Assembly: GCF_901482695.1 (NCBI RefSeq)
Contig: NZ_LR590484.1
Coordinates: 5,704,001 to 5,768,000 of the forward strand
DNA length: 64,000 nt
Direction of reading: 5' to 3'
From: Sphingobacterium thalpophilum
GTDB lineage: Bacteria; Bacteroidota; Bacteroidia; Sphingobacteriales; Sphingobacteriaceae
Shown in pieces: positions 1 to 8,512 of this stretch; position 1 is the stretch's first letter; each line of letters opens with the position of its first letter. The notes under the pieces were generated by a model. It had not been told where the DNA came from, searched no databases, and saw only the letters and a list, made by a program, of their open reading frames with translations. The position numbers were made by a program, and so were the translations under genes.

Positions 1-202
1 CAACGACACGCGTTCTCCAGATTTCCAAATCTCCGTTGTCCGGATTCACGATGACGTCCACATTTTCATCCGTACCGAAACGACGACGGATCATACTGCG
101 AAAAACCTCCTCCAATACGGTGATGACTGTAGGTCTATCGATATTTTTAAACTCTTTAAACTCCTGAAAAGAGTCTATCAGATTGATGTTGCTGTTGCTC
201 AT
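1..202 (-). CDS. nusA: Transcription factor NusA, N-terminal fragment
   Basis: The reverse strand encodes the first 67 residues of NusA and runs off the left edge. The start (MSNSNINLIDSFQEFK) and the following segment with EEVFRSMIRRRFG match the NusA N-terminal domain that contacts RNA polymerase. NusA modulates pausing, intrinsic termination and antitermination. It starts 7 nt after the rimP stop codon, the conserved rimP-nusA order of bacterial genomes, so the two are co-transcribed. The S1 and KH domains lie outside the window. Confidence 0.93.
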   Translation of the reverse strand, partial: MSNSNINLIDSFQEFKEFKNIDRPTVITVLEEVFRSMIRRRFGTDENVDVIVNPDNGDLEIWRTRVV

Positions 203-209
203 TATTCTT

Positions 210-674
210 TTAAAATGAAATTACCACTTTTGTTGCTTTTATCTGGTCAAAAGGAAGCTCTTTCTCCACCTCTTGTACTTTTTTGCCTTTTTCTTTAATT
301 TTTTGAAGAACGTTAATTTTAGTATCATCCACGGCAGTCAATTTACCCTCAACTTTTGTATTGTCATTTAGCTTGACCTGAACCGTACGGCCTATATTTT
401 TCTGGTACTGTCGCAAATTCACAAAATTTGCATCTATTCCCGGTGATGAAACCTCCAGACGATAGGCATTATCAACGACATTTTCCTCTTCCAAATGGTA
501 CCCTACGTGGCGGCTTACCTGTGCACAGTCATCAATATTCACCCCATTATCCCCATCCAAAAGAATTTCCAAAATCTTATTTGGATGCATTTTCACACTG
601 ACAATAAACAAATCCTCGCGATCTGCTATCTTTTCTTGTATGAGTTCGACAACTCGTTTTTCTACATCTTGCAT
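210..674 (-). CDS. rimP: Ribosome maturation factor RimP
   Basis: The 154-aa protein has the usual RimP length and layout: an N-terminal alpha/beta domain (about residues 1-85, with the motif LEVSSPGID near residues 73-81) and a C-terminal Sm-like barrel (about 90-154, with VEGKLTAVDD). RimP acts in cytoplasmic 30S subunit maturation. It is the first gene of the rimP-nusA operon, and the ATG at 674 is the only sensible start. Upstream there is a consensus promoter (754-784) followed at once by a strong terminator hairpin (711-739), so expression may be controlled by readthrough. Confidence 0.95.
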   Translation of the reverse strand: MQDVEKRVVELIQEKIADREDLFIVSVKMHPNKILEILLDGDNGVNIDDCAQVSRHVGYHLEEENVVDNAYRLEVSSPGIDANFVNLRQYQKNIGRTVQVKLNDNTKVEGKLTAVDDTKINVLQKIKEKGKKVQEVEKELPFDQIKATKVVISF

Positions 675-710
675 TGTTCTGCTTGCTAGAAACGCTAAAA
701 TTAATTGTAT

Positions 711-739
711 TAAAAAAAGGGGGCAATATAAGCCCCCTT
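711..739 (-). terminator. Strong intrinsic terminator between the S24 repressor gene and rimP
   Basis: On the minus strand an 8-bp stem (AAGGGGGC / GCCCCCTT) with a 7-nt loop is followed by a T-run. It can end the S24 repressor transcript, which stops at 818. It also sits just downstream of the rimP promoter, in the rimP leader. Confidence 0.85.
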
Positions 740-753
740 CCTTTCAGATTATG

Positions 754-784
754 CAAATATAGTACTTTATAAAATAAAAAACAA
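754..784 (-). promoter_or_regulatory. Bacteroidota promoter for rimP-nusA
   Basis: The minus strand shows TTG (784-782), a 20-bp spacer and TATATTTG (761-754), an exact match to the -33/-7 pattern. Transcription should start near 747-749, about 10 nt before the terminator hairpin at 739-711 and 75 nt before the rimP ATG. No other good -7 box lies between the hairpin and rimP. Confidence 0.7.
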
Positions 785-817
785 ATACCTAGCAAATTCC
801 ACAACGTAATTTGACAA

Positions 818-1594
818 TTACTTCGAATTGTCGACCACCGCATTAATTGTTTTTTGCATCTGGGCCATCATACTGGTGAGCGTCTCCATTGTCGGCTCCG
901 GCGTCGGCTCCGGCAGCTGCGTACTGATAAATGCCTTAGCTTTCCAGACCTCCAGAATATCGGAAGTCTCCACCCAATAGGGCTCGTAAGTTTTGTTGTC
1001 CGACACGAGTTTCAGCCCCTTATCCTCTTTGAATTTGTAAGCAATACGCTTGTACACCACACCTTCTTCTTTCGACACAACAACATAGGTCTGCCCGGGC
1101 TTGATGTCATGCCAGTTCTCCACGTATTCAGCAACGATAATCGAGCCGGATGGAAGCGGAAGCATGGAATCCCCTTTTATTTCAAAGGCCCGGAAAGTGC
1201 CTTGCCCAAACATAGGCAACGAAAACTTAGGCAGCTCTGCCACGTATTCCGGATCACCATAACCGTTTAAATAGCCCGCACTCGCTTTAACAGGCACCAG
1301 TTCGATATTCTCACGGTTGTCCGCGTCTACAGTCACACTGAGCACCCTTAAATTGGAAGCGTTACTTTTGGGCACCGGTTTCCACTTCTCATCAATTACA
1401 TCGTTCGCCAGCTCATCCATGGTCAAACCATAAAATTCAGCTATTTTTTTTAGTAATTCATATTTTGGCTCAGCTCTATCCTCTTCATAAGCGCCGACAG
1501 AAGCTCTTTTAATTTCCATTATATCAGCAAATTGCTGCTGAGTAAGTTTCTTTCCTTTTCTAAGGAATTTCAGGTTGGACGAAATATTTGACAT
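818..1594 (-). CDS. XRE-family transcriptional regulator with LexA-like S24 peptidase domain
   Basis: The 258-aa protein has an N-terminal XRE helix-turn-helix (residues 7-62) and a C-terminal S24 domain (about 100-225). The catalytic dyad is visible as Ser143 in GDSMLP and Lys182 in VVYKRI. Ala106-Gly107 in KASAGYLN is a plausible self-cleavage site: its distance to Ser143 (about 36) and the Ser-Lys distance (39) resemble those of LexA (about 34 and 37). A Pro/Glu-rich linker and short helix end the protein. It is probably a repressor that inactivates itself after a stress signal. The divergent spacer to the next gene holds two copies of an AT-rich palindrome, the likely operators. No phage genes are nearby, so it looks like a resident chromosomal regulator. 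Confidence 0.85.
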   Translation of the reverse strand: MSNISSNLKFLRKGKKLTQQQFADIMEIKRASVGAYEEDRAEPKYELLKKIAEFYGLTMDELANDVIDEKWKPVPKSNASNLRVLSVTVDADNRENIELVPVKASAGYLNGYGDPEYVAELPKFSLPMFGQGTFRAFEIKGDSMLPLPSGSIIVAEYVENWHDIKPGQTYVVVSKEEGVVYKRIAYKFKEDKGLKLVSDNKTYEPYWVETSDILEVWKAKAFISTQLPEPTPEPTMETLTSMMAQMQKTINAVVDNSK

Positions 1595-1624
1595 ATTATT
1601 TTTTCAAAAAATATTTTGCAAAAA

Positions 1625-1662
1625 CTAATTTTATTAGTAATATTGTGCCAATAAAATTAGTA
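1625..1662. promoter_or_regulatory. Double palindromic operator between the S24 repressor and GIY-YIG-like genes
   Basis: ACTAATTTTATT (1625-1636) and AATAAAATTAGT (1651-1662) form a perfect 12-bp inverted repeat separated by 14 bp. The left copy is itself a palindrome, ACTAAT-TTT-ATTAGT (1625-1639), and the right is a near-copy, CCAAT-AAA-ATTAGT (1649-1662). Site centres are about 23-24 bp apart, roughly two helical turns, as expected for two cooperatively bound repressor dimers. The site lies in the 101-bp divergent spacer. Confidence 0.6.
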
Positions 1663-1695
1663 AATAAATTTTAAACATCCAAATAATTTAGCATT

Positions 1696-2019
1696 ATGGG
1701 TAATTTTATTGTATATATATTGACTGATAACAATAGAAATCACTTCAAAATCGACTTCACATCCAACATTATACGTACAGCCATTGAGCTGCAGCAATCC
1801 AGTAATTTTATTTTTCAGCAGGGCCCAGATTTAACCCGTATCATTTACTGTGAAACATTTCCCAGCTTGGGAGCAGCCCGAAAAAAAATACAGGAACTGC
1901 AGCGATTTACCAGAATGCAGATCGAAAGAATCATCCGTAAACACAATCCGAACTGGAACAATCTGTTTCAGCAGCCGCAGCAAGGATACCCGAAAAGCAC
2001 CTCACATTACGCAGCTTAA
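1696..2019 (+). CDS. Small divergent GIY-YIG nuclease-like protein
   Basis: The 107-aa protein starts with FIVYILTDNN, which resembles the GIY strand of GIY-YIG domains. It ends with a helix and the motif HNPNWNNL, like the K-x-NPxWxDL tail of UvrC/YhbQ-type single-domain proteins. The second Tyr-Ile-Gly motif is replaced by HFKIDF, and the catalytic Arg/Glu positions are uncertain, so activity may be lost. The gene is divergent from the S24 repressor and shares its operator region, which suggests it is a regulated target. The function is unknown; DNA-structure processing is an inference from the fold. Confidence 0.6.
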   Translation: MGNFIVYILTDNNRNHFKIDFTSNIIRTAIELQQSSNFIFQQGPDLTRIIYCETFPSLGAARKKIQELQRFTRMQIERIIRKHNPNWNNLFQQPQQGYPKSTSHYAA

Positions 2020-2056
2020 TACCACCTAGCTTAGTTGATAAACCTGCCTGAAAACG

Positions 2057-2087
2057 AAAAAAGCCGCCTGCGTTCGGCAGGCAGCCT
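2057..2087 (-). terminator. Terminator of the class A PBP gene
   Basis: The minus strand shows GC-rich inverted arms (GCTGCCTGC / GCAGGCGGC, one mismatch) with a short loop followed by six T residues, just after the PBP stop at 2109. The same hairpin sits downstream of the convergent gene ending at 2019. Confidence 0.75.
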
Positions 2088-2108
2088 TATATATTCGTGT
2101 ATCCCGTT

Positions 2109-4547
2109 TTACACCCCCTGTGGACCCATATTTTCCCTAGATGGCAGATGTGTTCCGGTATCTGCGGAATGACCACCCTGCTGATCCGTACTTTCCGAAG
2201 CTCCGTTATCTCCGCCGCTGTTATGCTGTCCAGCTGCCTGCTCTTCTGCACCTTCTTCTTCTGGTCCTATAAAACCTTCATCAACCTGTTCATCCGTATT
2301 GGTCGAGTCGCTCTGCTCCGGCTCAGGATCACTATAACGCGGTGTCTCACACTTATAAGGTTTGGTGATATCCACAGTTGGGGCCGGAAATTTCCCTTGT
2401 ACATAACCGAGTTGCTTATCTTTATAAACCGACTCCAAAAACACACCGAAAATAGGCAGAGCGGTACGTGAACCCTCCCCAGTATGCGAATTCTTAAAGT
2501 GAATGCTGCGCTCGTCACAGCCAACCCATATACCAGTGACCAGATCTTTGGTCACCCCCATATACCAGCCATCCACATATTCTGACGACGTACCCGTTTT
2601 ACCACCGATTTCATTTTCCTTATCAAAGAGATCCCACTCCCACAACCCTTGGGACGTGCCCCGCGGTTCTTCCATTCCGCCTCTGAGCATATAAGTCATC
2701 AGCCAGGCATCCTGCTTATTAACAACCTGTTTGCGCTCTGCCTGAAATGTGGCGATTACATTACCGTCATGATCCTCGATTTTTGAAACGAGAACCGGTG
2801 TCAAACGCTCCCCATGATTCATCATTGTTGCATAACCATTCACCATTTCAAATACCGAAACATCGTTTGGCCCCAGACCAACCGACGCCACGGGGTTCAG
2901 TTTGCTCGTAATACCGCAGCGCTGCGCCGCGTCGACAACTTTAGCCGGCGTCACCTTTTCCGTTAACTGCACGGTCACTGAGTTAATAGAACGTGCCATG
3001 GCATGCCGCAGAGTCATTTCCCGGTAGGAAAAACTCCAGTCTGCATTTTTAGGCTCCCATACTTCTATGGAATCTCCCTTATCAATCTTGATGGTGACCG
3101 GCTTGTCCGTAATTTTATCACATGGTGACATTCCCGATTCCAATGCTGCCAGATATACAAAAGGCTTGAATGTCGAGCCTGCCTGCCGCTTAGCCTGCAT
3201 AACGTGGTCATATTTGAAATATTCATGGTTGATCCCCCCCACCCAGGCTTTAATTTCGCCGGAATAGGGATCCATTGACATCATGCCTGCATTGAGCATC
3301 ATCGCATAATATTTCAAAGAGTCCATTGTAGACATTTCTTTTTCGATCTTTCCACCGTCTTTCCAGTTATAGACCTCCATTTTTTTCTTTTTGTTCAAGA
3401 AGAAATTGATGCTGTCCGGATTATTTGGATATTTTCTGGTTAAATACGCATAATAAGGTGTCTTTTTGGCCAGATTGTCCAAAAAGTTTGGAATTACCTT
3501 GCCCGAAAGGTCACGCCAAGGCTCCTGCCCCGACCAGGTGTTGTTCAAACGCTGCTGTAACTCCGCCATTTGTTTTGCAACAGCCGCTTCCGCATGTCTT
3601 TGAAGTTTTGAATTAATGGTAGTATAGATCTTCAAACCATCAGTATAGATATCGTAGTTATTCTCCTCCGACCATTTCTCCAGCCATTTGGCGACAGCGG
3701 TCCGCAAGTAAGAATCGCCCCCGGCATTAATTTCTTGATTATTGGTATGCAGTACAATTTTCTCTTTGATCAAATTTTCGTATTCTGCCTTTTTCAGGAA
3801 ATTGGCCTTATAAAGCTGACCCAAAACTGTATTTTTGCGATCAAACGCTTTTTCAGGATTACGGATCGGGTTATAGAGTGTGGTTCCCTTCAGCATGCCG
3901 ATCAATACCGCAGCTTCATTCTGGTCCAGCTGAATAGCCCTTTTCGAAAAGTAACGTTTTGCGGCCGTCTCTATACCGTAAGCATTGTTACTAAAAGACA
4001 CTGTATTCAGATACATTTCCAATATCTGATTTTTTGTGTATCGCTGCTCCAGTTTATAGGCTGTCATCCATTCCTTGAATTTCGTAATCACCAGTCCTGC
4101 GCCGGGCAACCGCGTCAGCAGCCCACCGGATTTATTGTATCGGGTGCGGTACAGATTCTTCGCCAGTTGTTGTGTAATCGTGCTCGCCCCTCGTTTATCC
4201 CCTTTCAATGTCGAGACTATTCCTGAACCCAAACCTAGAAAATCGACCCCATTGTGGCTATAGAAACGTACGTCTTCCGTAGCAATCAGTGCATTGATCA
4301 CTGTTTTTGGAATACTGTCAAAAGGGATTGGATTTCTGTCCTCATCAAAATAGCGGCCTATCAGAACACTGTCAGCCGTATAGAGCTCAGTCGAGATATT
4401 AACGCTGGGCATAATGATATCCTTTTTCGTTGGCGAGTAGCCAAAAAGCCACAGAAAGTTAAGCTGTATGGCACAAATCAGGATGATTACGAAATATATT
4501 GCAATAACGAGGTAACGAACGACCCTATTCTTAATACGTCTGAACAT
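2109..4547 (-). CDS. mrcA: Class A penicillin-binding protein 1A (transglycosylase/transpeptidase)
   Basis: The 812-aa bifunctional murein synthase polymerises lipid II and cross-links peptides in the periplasm. A membrane anchor lies at residues 11-36. The GT51 glycosyltransferase domain follows, with the catalytic Glu91 in ATEDVRFYSH and the motifs RGASTITQQLAKN (about 119-131) and KNQILEMYLN. The transpeptidase domain has Ser458-x-x-Lys461 (GSTFKPF), Ser520-Ile-Asn522 and Lys650-Thr-Gly. The last 90 residues are low-complexity and rich in Glu, Gly, Ser and Asp, a disordered tail. The length is typical of Bacteroidota PBP1A. It is divergent from rpoN. A candidate -7 box, TACGTTTG on the minus strand, lies at 4717-4724. 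Confidence 0.95.
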   Translation of the reverse strand: MFRRIKNRVVRYLVIAIYFVIILICAIQLNFLWLFGYSPTKKDIIMPSVNISTELYTADSVLIGRYFDEDRNPIPFDSIPKTVINALIATEDVRFYSHNGVDFLGLGSGIVSTLKGDKRGASTITQQLAKNLYRTRYNKSGGLLTRLPGAGLVITKFKEWMTAYKLEQRYTKNQILEMYLNTVSFSNNAYGIETAAKRYFSKRAIQLDQNEAAVLIGMLKGTTLYNPIRNPEKAFDRKNTVLGQLYKANFLKKAEYENLIKEKIVLHTNNQEINAGGDSYLRTAVAKWLEKWSEENNYDIYTDGLKIYTTINSKLQRHAEAAVAKQMAELQQRLNNTWSGQEPWRDLSGKVIPNFLDNLAKKTPYYAYLTRKYPNNPDSINFFLNKKKKMEVYNWKDGGKIEKEMSTMDSLKYYAMMLNAGMMSMDPYSGEIKAWVGGINHEYFKYDHVMQAKRQAGSTFKPFVYLAALESGMSPCDKITDKPVTIKIDKGDSIEVWEPKNADWSFSYREMTLRHAMARSINSVTVQLTEKVTPAKVVDAAQRCGITSKLNPVASVGLGPNDVSVFEMVNGYATMMNHGERLTPVLVSKIEDHDGNVIATFQAERKQVVNKQDAWLMTYMLRGGMEEPRGTSQGLWEWDLFDKENEIGGKTGTSSEYVDGWYMGVTKDLVTGIWVGCDERSIHFKNSHTGEGSRTALPIFGVFLESVYKDKQLGYVQGKFPAPTVDITKPYKCETPRYSDPEPEQSDSTNTDEQVDEGFIGPEEEGAEEQAAGQHNSGGDNGASESTDQQGGHSADTGTHLPSRENMGPQGV

Positions 4548-4927
4548 AAATGGAAATTTATCTTATATTCAACACACCGGATCGACAAAAGGTTTTACTG
4601 CCGCTCGATATGCTGCTTCACATGTTTCAGGGGCTAAATATACAACTAAATAAATCTCTCCAATCACGTATTTACATTTTTTAACAATAAAAAATACGCA
4701 TTTCTTTGTGATTTTGCAAACGTAAAAACGGCAGAACATAATTAAATCCGGAAACAATATAAGACAGCCAGAAAGCGTAAAAAAAAGGAGGAACAGCTTT
4801 TTCTTCATAAGGAAGCAAGTCGACAGGTTCCACAAATATTATACCTACTTTTAATTTATTATCTATTTTATTCTAAAATAATAATGATATTTGCTTAATT
4901 TTAGATGTAAACTAGTCAACTATTAGC
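4548..4927. other. Divergent AT-rich intergenic region (PBP / rpoN)
   Basis: This 380-bp region holds no credible gene. On the minus strand TACGTTTG (4717-4724) could drive the PBP gene with a leader of about 160 nt. On the plus strand GATATTTG (4886-4893) is a near-consensus -7 box 35 nt before the rpoN ATG. No hairpin or repeat stands out. Confidence 0.5.
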
Positions 4928-6394
4928 ATGTTAAAACAGACATTACAACAAAAGCTATTACAAAAACTGTCACCTCAGCAAATTCAGTTTATCAAGTTGC
5001 TGCAGGTACCCACAGTTTCTTTAGATGCCAGAATAAAAGAAGAATTAGAAGAAAACCCCGCTTTGGAAGATGGTAGCTTGACTAATATGACCGACCCTAT
5101 AGAAGAGTATCCTGACAAAGATCCTGATGACAACTTTGATAACGAAGAAGGATTTGATTCGGATGACCTCAGCCTGGAAGATTACATCCAGGAAGATGAC
5201 TATAAAGACTACGGAAATGGCTATGACTATGGCGACGATGACGAGGACCGCAAGGAAATGCCCGTTGCCATTCAGCATTCCTTTTACGAACAGCTTCAAG
5301 AACAGCTGGATCTGCTGGCTCTCGATGACAAACACTTTTTGATTGGTCAGCAGATCATAGGCAGCCTCGATGACGATGGCTACCTCCGGCGCCCCATCAT
5401 CAACCTCGTGGACGACCTGGCTTTCGGGCAAAACGTCATGACCGACGAACAGGAGGTACTTGAGATGCTTAAGGTCATACAGGACTTTGAACCTGCCGGC
5501 ATAGGTGCCAGAGATCTGCAGGAATGTCTTTTGATCCAGCTACAGAAAAAGGACCCTAACAGCCCAACCATCAAGCTGGCCATCAGGGTTGTCGCAGATT
5601 ATCTGGAAGAATTTACCAAAAAACATTACGACAAGCTGGAAAAATCACTGGGTGTTTCATCCGAAGATTTAAAAAACGTCGTCAATGAAATACTAAAACT
5701 AAACCCCAAACCCGGAGATTCTGGCGCGGTAGCGGGCAAACAGCTCCACATCATCCCCGATTTCCATATCAGCAACAACGACGGCACACTGCATTTGACA
5801 CTCAACGGACGTAATGCACCCGAGCTTCGAATCAGCCGTGATTACCAGCACATGTTTGAACATTATGAAAAGTCTGATCAAAAGGACAAAAAAATGAAAG
5901 AAGCTGTGCAGTTCGTCAAACAGAAACTCGATTCGGCCAAATGGTTCATAGATGCCATTAAGCAGCGGCAGCAGACCCTGCTCAAAACGATGAATGCAAT
6001 CATGGAATATCAGTATGAGTATTTTCTGACAGGTGATGACCGCAAATTAAAGCCGATGATATTAAAAGATATCGCCGACAAAATTGACATGGATATATCC
6101 ACCGTCTCCCGTGTGGCAAATTCAAAATATGTGCAGACCGAATTCGGCACATTCCTGTTGAAGTCCTTTTTCTCAGAGGCCATACAAACAGATTCTGGAG
6201 AGGAAGTATCCAACAAAGAGGTCAAGAAAATATTGGAAGAATGTATTGCCAAGGAAAATAAACGCAAACCTTTGGCAGACGAAAAATTAACTGAGATCCT
6301 CAAGGAAAAAGGCTATAACATTGCCCGACGTACCGTGGCCAAATACCGCGAAGCACTCAACATTCCTGTGGCAAGATTACGAAAAGAGCTCTAA
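4928..6394 (+). CDS. rpoN: RNA polymerase sigma-54 factor RpoN
   Basis: The 488-aa protein has all sigma-54 regions. The N-terminal activator-interacting region (1-50) is rich in Leu and Gln. Region II (about 55-118) is very acidic, with long Asp/Glu runs. The core-binding domain (about 120-300) is followed by the -12 recognition HTH (around TVSRVANSKYVQT) and the RpoN box ARRTVAKYRE near residue 471. Sigma-54 directs polymerase to -24/-12 promoters and needs AAA+ activators, none of which is encoded here. The gene is monocistronic: its terminator overlaps the stop codon. Confidence 0.96.
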   Translation: MLKQTLQQKLLQKLSPQQIQFIKLLQVPTVSLDARIKEELEENPALEDGSLTNMTDPIEEYPDKDPDDNFDNEEGFDSDDLSLEDYIQEDDYKDYGNGYDYGDDDEDRKEMPVAIQHSFYEQLQEQLDLLALDDKHFLIGQQIIGSLDDDGYLRRPIINLVDDLAFGQNVMTDEQEVLEMLKVIQDFEPAGIGARDLQECLLIQLQKKDPNSPTIKLAIRVVADYLEEFTKKHYDKLEKSLGVSSEDLKNVVNEILKLNPKPGDSGAVAGKQLHIIPDFHISNNDGTLHLTLNGRNAPELRISRDYQHMFEHYEKSDQKDKKMKEAVQFVKQKLDSAKWFIDAIKQRQQTLLKTMNAIMEYQYEYFLTGDDRKLKPMILKDIADKIDMDISTVSRVANSKYVQTEFGTFLLKSFFSEAIQTDSGEEVSNKEVKKILEECIAKENKRKPLADEKLTEILKEKGYNIARRTVAKYREALNIPVARLRKEL

Positions 6395-6406
6395 GAGCTC
6401 TTTTTG
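6382..6406 (+). terminator. rpoN terminator overlapping its stop codon
   Basis: AAAAGAGCT and AGAGCTCTTTTT pair around a 2-3 nt loop, and the last three rpoN codons plus TAA form the left arm and loop. A T-run follows. Confidence 0.75.
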
Positions 6407-6440
6407 CTTTTGCGATCTGCCAAATCTGAATTAAGAATAG

Positions 6441-6448
6441 TATCTTTG
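6441..6448 (+). promoter_or_regulatory. -7 box of aguB
   Basis: TATCTTTG is a perfect -7 match 26 nt before the ATG at 6475. It overlaps an upstream in-frame GTG (6448), so that GTG would not be transcribed and can be excluded as the start. Confidence 0.65.
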
Positions 6449-6474
6449 TGCTTGAATTAAATAAGCATGAAGGA

Positions 6475-7350
6475 ATGAGCAAAGTAAACGTTGGAGTCGT
6501 ACAGATGAGCTGTACCGCAAACAAACAGGATAATCTCGAAAAAGCGATCACCAAAGTAAAAGAAGCCGCTGCAAAGGGCGCACAAATTGTATGCCTGCAA
6601 GAACTCTTTACCTCTTTATATTTCTGCGATGTCGAAGATTATGACAATTTCGCACTAGCTGAATCTATCCCCGGACCATCGACAGATGCGCTTTCCGCTG
6701 TGGCAAAAGAAACAGGAGTCGTTATCATCGCTTCATTATTTGAAAAAAGAGCTGAAGGCCTCTACCATAACACCACAGCTGTATTGGATGCCGATGGCTC
6801 CTACTTAGGAAAATACCGTAAAATGCACATCCCTGATGATCCCGCATTTTACGAAAAATTCTATTTCACCCCCGGCGATCTGGGATATAAAGTTTTCAAA
6901 ACAAAATTTGGCCGGATCGGTGTGTTGATCTGCTGGGACCAATGGTACCCCGAAGCCTCCAGAATAACAGCGCTGATGGGTGCAGAAATCCTCTTTTACC
7001 CTACTGCGATCGGCTGGGCAACAGACCAGGACGAGGATACAAACCAAGATCAATACAATGCATGGCAGACGATACAACGTTCGCATGCAGTGGCGAATGG
7101 TGTACCCGTAGTATCTGTCAACCGTGTAGGCTTTGAGCAGAACGGCGCCATGAAATTCTGGGGCGGAAGCTTTGTCACCAATGCACAGGGCAGAATTCTT
7201 TACCTTGCTTCACACGATAAAGAAGAAGTGGAAGTGGTCGAACTGGACCTTAGCGAATCGGATTATTTCAGAAAGCACTGGCCTTTCCTGCGAGACCGCA
7301 GAATAGAGACTTATTCGCCAATAACCAAACGTTTTATCGACGAGGATTAA
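6475..7350 (+). CDS. aguB: N-carbamoylputrescine amidohydrolase
   Basis: The 291-aa nitrilase-superfamily enzyme hydrolyses N-carbamoylputrescine to putrescine, CO2 and ammonia in the cytoplasm. The catalytic triad is visible: Glu43 in CLQELF, Lys116 in KYRKMHIP and Cys153 in LICWDQWYPE. The length is typical of the plant/bacterial AguB type. The ATG at 6475 was chosen because the earlier in-frame GTG lies inside the -7 box. Agmatine deiminase, the preceding enzyme of the pathway, is the next gene, 77 nt downstream, which supports the substrate call over a generic amidase. Confidence 0.92.
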   Translation: MSKVNVGVVQMSCTANKQDNLEKAITKVKEAAAKGAQIVCLQELFTSLYFCDVEDYDNFALAESIPGPSTDALSAVAKETGVVIIASLFEKRAEGLYHNTTAVLDADGSYLGKYRKMHIPDDPAFYEKFYFTPGDLGYKVFKTKFGRIGVLICWDQWYPEASRITALMGAEILFYPTAIGWATDQDEDTNQDQYNAWQTIQRSHAVANGVPVVSVNRVGFEQNGAMKFWGGSFVTNAQGRILYLASHDKEEVEVVELDLSESDYFRKHWPFLRDRRIETYSPITKRFIDED

Positions 7351-7427
7351 TATAAAATCATATAGGCCATTTTTTTGCGTACTTCTAAACCGGAGGAACG
7401 GATTAAAATGGCTTTTACTTTTTTAGC

Positions 7428-8504
7428 ATGGAACAAGAAAATACATTCACACAAGCATACTTTGACAACTCGCCCAAGAAACAGGGTTTTTCCTTTCCTC
7501 CCGAATGGGCAAAACAGGAAGCCCTGTGGTTGAGCTGGCCACATAAAGAGGAATCGTGGCCCGGAAAAATCGAAACCATATATCATCCTTATTGCGAATT
7601 CATCAAGGTAGTGGCCGCAGGACAGAAAGTTCGAATTAACGTGGCCGATGAGGAAATGAAAAGCTTTGCTTTGGCCGCATTGCAGCAAGTCACGTCAGAC
7701 TTCTCCAATATCGAGTTCTATTTTAATCCGACCAACGATGCCTGGTGCCGCGATCATGGACCTGCTTTCCTCGTCAATGACAGCACCCAACAGAAGGCGG
7801 TTGTCGACTGGGGGTATAATGCCTGGGGCGGAAAGTACCCCCCATTTGATCTGGACGACGTGGTCCCTACGCGTATTGCTCAAACATTTAATTACCCGCT
7901 GTTTACACCCGATATTGTCATGGAGGGCGGCTCCGTCGAATTCAACGGTGCAGGGACAATCATGACAACAACTGCCTGTCTGCTCAACAAAAATCGCAAT
8001 CCTCAGCTAAACAAAGAACAGATCGAAACTTACTTAAAAGAGTTTTATGGACAGGAGCAGGTTCTTTGGCTTGGCGACGGTATTGTAGGCGACGATACTG
8101 ACGGCCATATCGACGATATTACCCGTTTTGTGGATGAGCATACCGTTTTGACCGTGGTCGAAGAAAATCCTGAAGACGAGAACTATGCCATACTTCAGGA
8201 AAACCTGCAGACCCTCCGTTCTTTCACATTGTTGAATGGGAATCCGCTCAACATTGTTGAACTGCCCATGCCGTCGCCTGTGATCTATGAAGACACCCGG
8301 CTTCCCGCTTCTTATGCCAACTTTTATATTGCCAACGAAGTCGTTGTGGTACCGACCTTCAATGACCGCAATGATCAGCGCGCTTTGGATATCATCCAGA
8401 AGTGCTTCCCTACACGAAAAGTCGTCGGCATTAACTCTGTCGATATCATCTGGGGCCTCGGCAGCTTTCATTGCCTGAGTCAGCAGGAACCGGCCATACG
8501 TTAA
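7428..8504 (+). CDS. aguA: Agmatine deiminase
   Basis: The 358-aa protein of the peptidylarginine-deiminase fold converts agmatine to N-carbamoylputrescine and ammonia, supplying the substrate of aguB. Family motifs are clear: WCRDHGPAF, WGYNAWGGKYPP, DDTDGHIDD and the catalytic cysteine at residue 349 in GSFHCLSQQEP. The length is normal. Together with aguB it forms the two-step agmatine route to putrescine; the arginine decarboxylase that would make agmatine is not in the window. The 77-nt spacer holds an 8-bp inverted repeat (GCCATTTT 7366-7373 and AAAATGGC 7405-7412), not clearly a terminator. Confidence 0.95.
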   Translation: MEQENTFTQAYFDNSPKKQGFSFPPEWAKQEALWLSWPHKEESWPGKIETIYHPYCEFIKVVAAGQKVRINVADEEMKSFALAALQQVTSDFSNIEFYFNPTNDAWCRDHGPAFLVNDSTQQKAVVDWGYNAWGGKYPPFDLDDVVPTRIAQTFNYPLFTPDIVMEGGSVEFNGAGTIMTTTACLLNKNRNPQLNKEQIETYLKEFYGQEQVLWLGDGIVGDDTDGHIDDITRFVDEHTVLTVVEENPEDENYAILQENLQTLRSFTLLNGNPLNIVELPMPSPVIYEDTRLPASYANFYIANEVVVVPTFNDRNDQRALDIIQKCFPTRKVVGINSVDIIWGLGSFHCLSQQEPAIR

Positions 8505-8512
8505 ATAAATAT

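Noticed and set aside
818..2019. S24 repressor plus nuclease-like gene as a prophage remnant
   Set aside because: No integrase, phage structural gene, attachment repeat or tRNA junction is nearby; flanking genes are conserved core genes.
4569..4835. 88-aa minus-strand ORF upstream of the PBP gene
   Set aside because: AT-driven sequence of Phe/Leu/Cys/Lys, across the probable promoter of the PBP gene; no domain.
5045..5431. 128-aa ORF antisense to rpoN
   Set aside because: It is the mirror of the acidic Asp/Glu codon runs, giving a Val/Ile-rich frame with no independent signal.
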